From: Heterobilharzia americana
Taxonomy: Eukaryota; Platyhelminthes; Trematoda; Strigeidida; Schistosomatidae
Direction: 5' to 3'
NCBI GenBank assembly: GCA_944470555.2
Contig: OX104132.1
Coordinates: forward strand, 3,419,755 to 3,483,754
Length of the DNA stretch: 64,000 nt
The notes under the pieces are model-generated. The model was not told the origin of the DNA. It was given only the letters and a program-made list of their open reading frames with translations, and made no database searches. The position numbers and the translations under genes were made by a program. Shown piece after piece: positions 38,901 through 41,900 of this stretch (position 1 is the stretch's first letter; each line of letters begins with the position of its first letter).

Positions 38901-41900
38901 ACTATTAGGGCTGTTAGTGACTAGTAGCAACACCAAAATGGTTCAACTCCCAGCTGATTAGTATTTGCAAATCTTTTCATCATCACCCACCTACTCAGGA
39001 GTTTATAAATATTCCACTAATTAAGGCGGTCTCAGGGTCGCTGACCTTGGCATTGAGGTACTGAAGGACAACTTGCTACTGTTCACAAAAGATATCTGTC
39101 CAGGATCAGATAAAATCCATACGGCAGTTTTGCGTGAAGGTGCACCAATCTTGTCTGAACCTTGAACTAAGTTATTTAAGGATTCTCTAGGTAAACGGAA
39201 AGTCCACAATCCTTGGAATTGGGCCATATAACGCCAGTCTTAAAACCAGATCAACAAATCAATCCAAAGAAATACACACTGGCGACGCTCTTATCCATAC
39301 CTTTCAAAGTAATCGAATCATTAAGTTACGATGTACTGTCGGATCACCTTACGACGACTAACTTATTTACGGCACAAATTTAGAGAAGGCTGCTCCTGTA
39401 TTACTAATCTGTTCATAGCAGTAGATAGATGGACAAGTATTGTCGACCGTCGAGGTCGAATTGATGTCATTTATCTGGTATTTCCCAAGCCAACTAATCT
39501 TGTTAATCATGACCACCTTATTGATGAATTGAAATTATTCCGGATAAAACCACTGCTCATTGGCTGGTTGTCTTTATTTCTAGTAGGTCGTTTATTTAGA
39601 ATTCGAGTGGGTTTTTCTGTCTGAAGAAACGGAATATCCTAGTAGAGATTCTCAGGGTTCAGTATTATAGCCTCTTCCCTTTTTAATATATATATAAGCT
39701 GCTTGCCTCAAGAGGTTCATCTTGAAATTTTTCTTCGTAAAAATAACGTGAAACTATGGGAAGAAATAAGAAGTCAGGAAGATAGTGTATCGCTACAGGA
39801 AGACTTAACCAAACCTTAAGACTCGGCGATGAATAACAGTCTTGTATCAACCCCAAAAAATGAAGAGTAATGTATGTAGTCTCGATGGCATACAACTCAA
39901 ACTCTCGCAGCTGGAGAAGTAATTGGCACTTTAGTCCCTCAAGACAAAACTCCATGCTAACTCTAACAGAAACGCTATTCTCGGAAGCTTGGTGCTAAGA
40001 AAACTTGGACGAATTTTCGTATAATTCGATCACAGATGTTTCCGCCTAACTTTCAACAGCTTCATACGATATCATCTGGAGTTCGAGACTATAGTCTTCC
40101 CTCCCTTACTGTAGAAGGACAAGTAAAGCTAGAACGCATTCAAAGGGGTTTGATCAGATTTAATTGGTGACTTGAGTTCAAAATGCATAATTAACGACTG
40201 GTCGCGATGAATCTATGTCTTTTGGAATACTGAAAACCAACAGAGGGCCTGATAATGGTTTGCAATATCTTAAATATCCCTGGACACCCACTCCATCATT
40301 CACTTAACCTAAGTTGTAACACCAATCTTCGCGAAGACATACAAAAACTAGGCCTAAATTACAGCAAGATAGATATCAGGCACAATTTCTACCAAATTTG
40401 GAGTTTTGTGAGGATTTATTTATTGATTTCAGGCTGGTATTCATCATCAGCAGACATCAGCTGGAGGAACACTGGAGACCCGGCCAAGGATCAAAATATG
40501 GACTATTAGATTCTGGAGGCCGTGGTCCGATCCTTGGTCGGGTCATGGGTATGCACTGCTGTGGAGTCCCATAACCCAACGAATCAGCTTTCCAGTGCTC
40601 CCAGCTTTCAAACGTTTCTCTAACTGATATCAGTGCATGGTGAATACAAGCATGAGAACAACTTCTACTTCCTAAGAGTTGCTGAATCTTGGAATGCTCT
40701 TCCTGCAGAAGTAGTCAGGGCCACTGCGACCGAATCCTTTTAACCTCTGTCTTTCTCTTCTTTATTTGTACGCAGGTTCACAACTACAGGAACTAATTGT
40801 CCACTAATTGTAGGCGCGAAAGTCAATTAAGCGGAAGCTCCTCTTCTGTCAACAACCATTTGAATCGAAAATAATCTTGAAGACATACTGGTCTGTTTAG
40901 TTTCAGATAACAACAATCTGAAGCCATCAAATGACACTCCTCTCATAGCAATATATCGATAGATATAGAGAAAATTAGTATTAAAGCTTGAACAGAAATG
41001 AACCAGCTACAACTATGTGAATGAAGTGGAGTTAGAAAGCTGAATTAAGAGCCAGAAGATTTAAAATACCACCGAAAAGCTTTCGTGGAATAAAAAAATG
41101 ACTGTTAGAAAAAAGCCTTGAACTTCACAGTACTGATTGTCACCAAACCTGGTGATAAAATGTTCACCACAAAATAACAAAAAGTTAGAGAACGCCAGAC
41201 ACCAACAAACTGAGTATTAAATGGTAGCAAATAGATTTAATAATTAATCATTTCTAACCACCTTGATGACTAGTTTTATATCATAGTAGTGAATGCGACA
41301 AATATCACGCAAACGTCTTTTGTTTGCCACCCTATTGATAAATGAATGTAGTGGCTCCCTCTTTTTGGTATCTTAACCTTATTTATGGGTGACAAGGATG
41401 GAGAACCAGTGAGTGTATTCGATGATTATATAATAACACAATAACAGTTATGTTGGTAAACAGTCACTTAGTTTTTGAAATTTAAGTAACTATAATGCTA
41501 CTATTCTTTAGATTCATAAAATTTTAATCAGCTAGCCTAAATAATCTAACTTACTTTAGTAAATGCAATCTAGAATAATAAAATATGTCAAATCTTCGGA
41601 AGTCGGTTACATAAATAACTTATTTCGAAATCATCAAAGATGGAAGTCCTAGCCCAATATAGGTAGTTTAAGTGGGCCAAGCTATATAATAAAGTAATGT
41701 CAGAATATCTCGTACGTTCAAACTTACCCTAAATTTTAGATTGCTAACCCTAGTTAAAGAAACACGTAATTTATAAACTGCAGTGTGAAGTACGAATGAA
41801 TCCAACACAAACAAATGCAAAAGTCCGAATTCCAACAATGTTCTGGTTAATGACTGGGCATTAGACCACTTTACATACAAATTTACTAAAAAATAAACTG

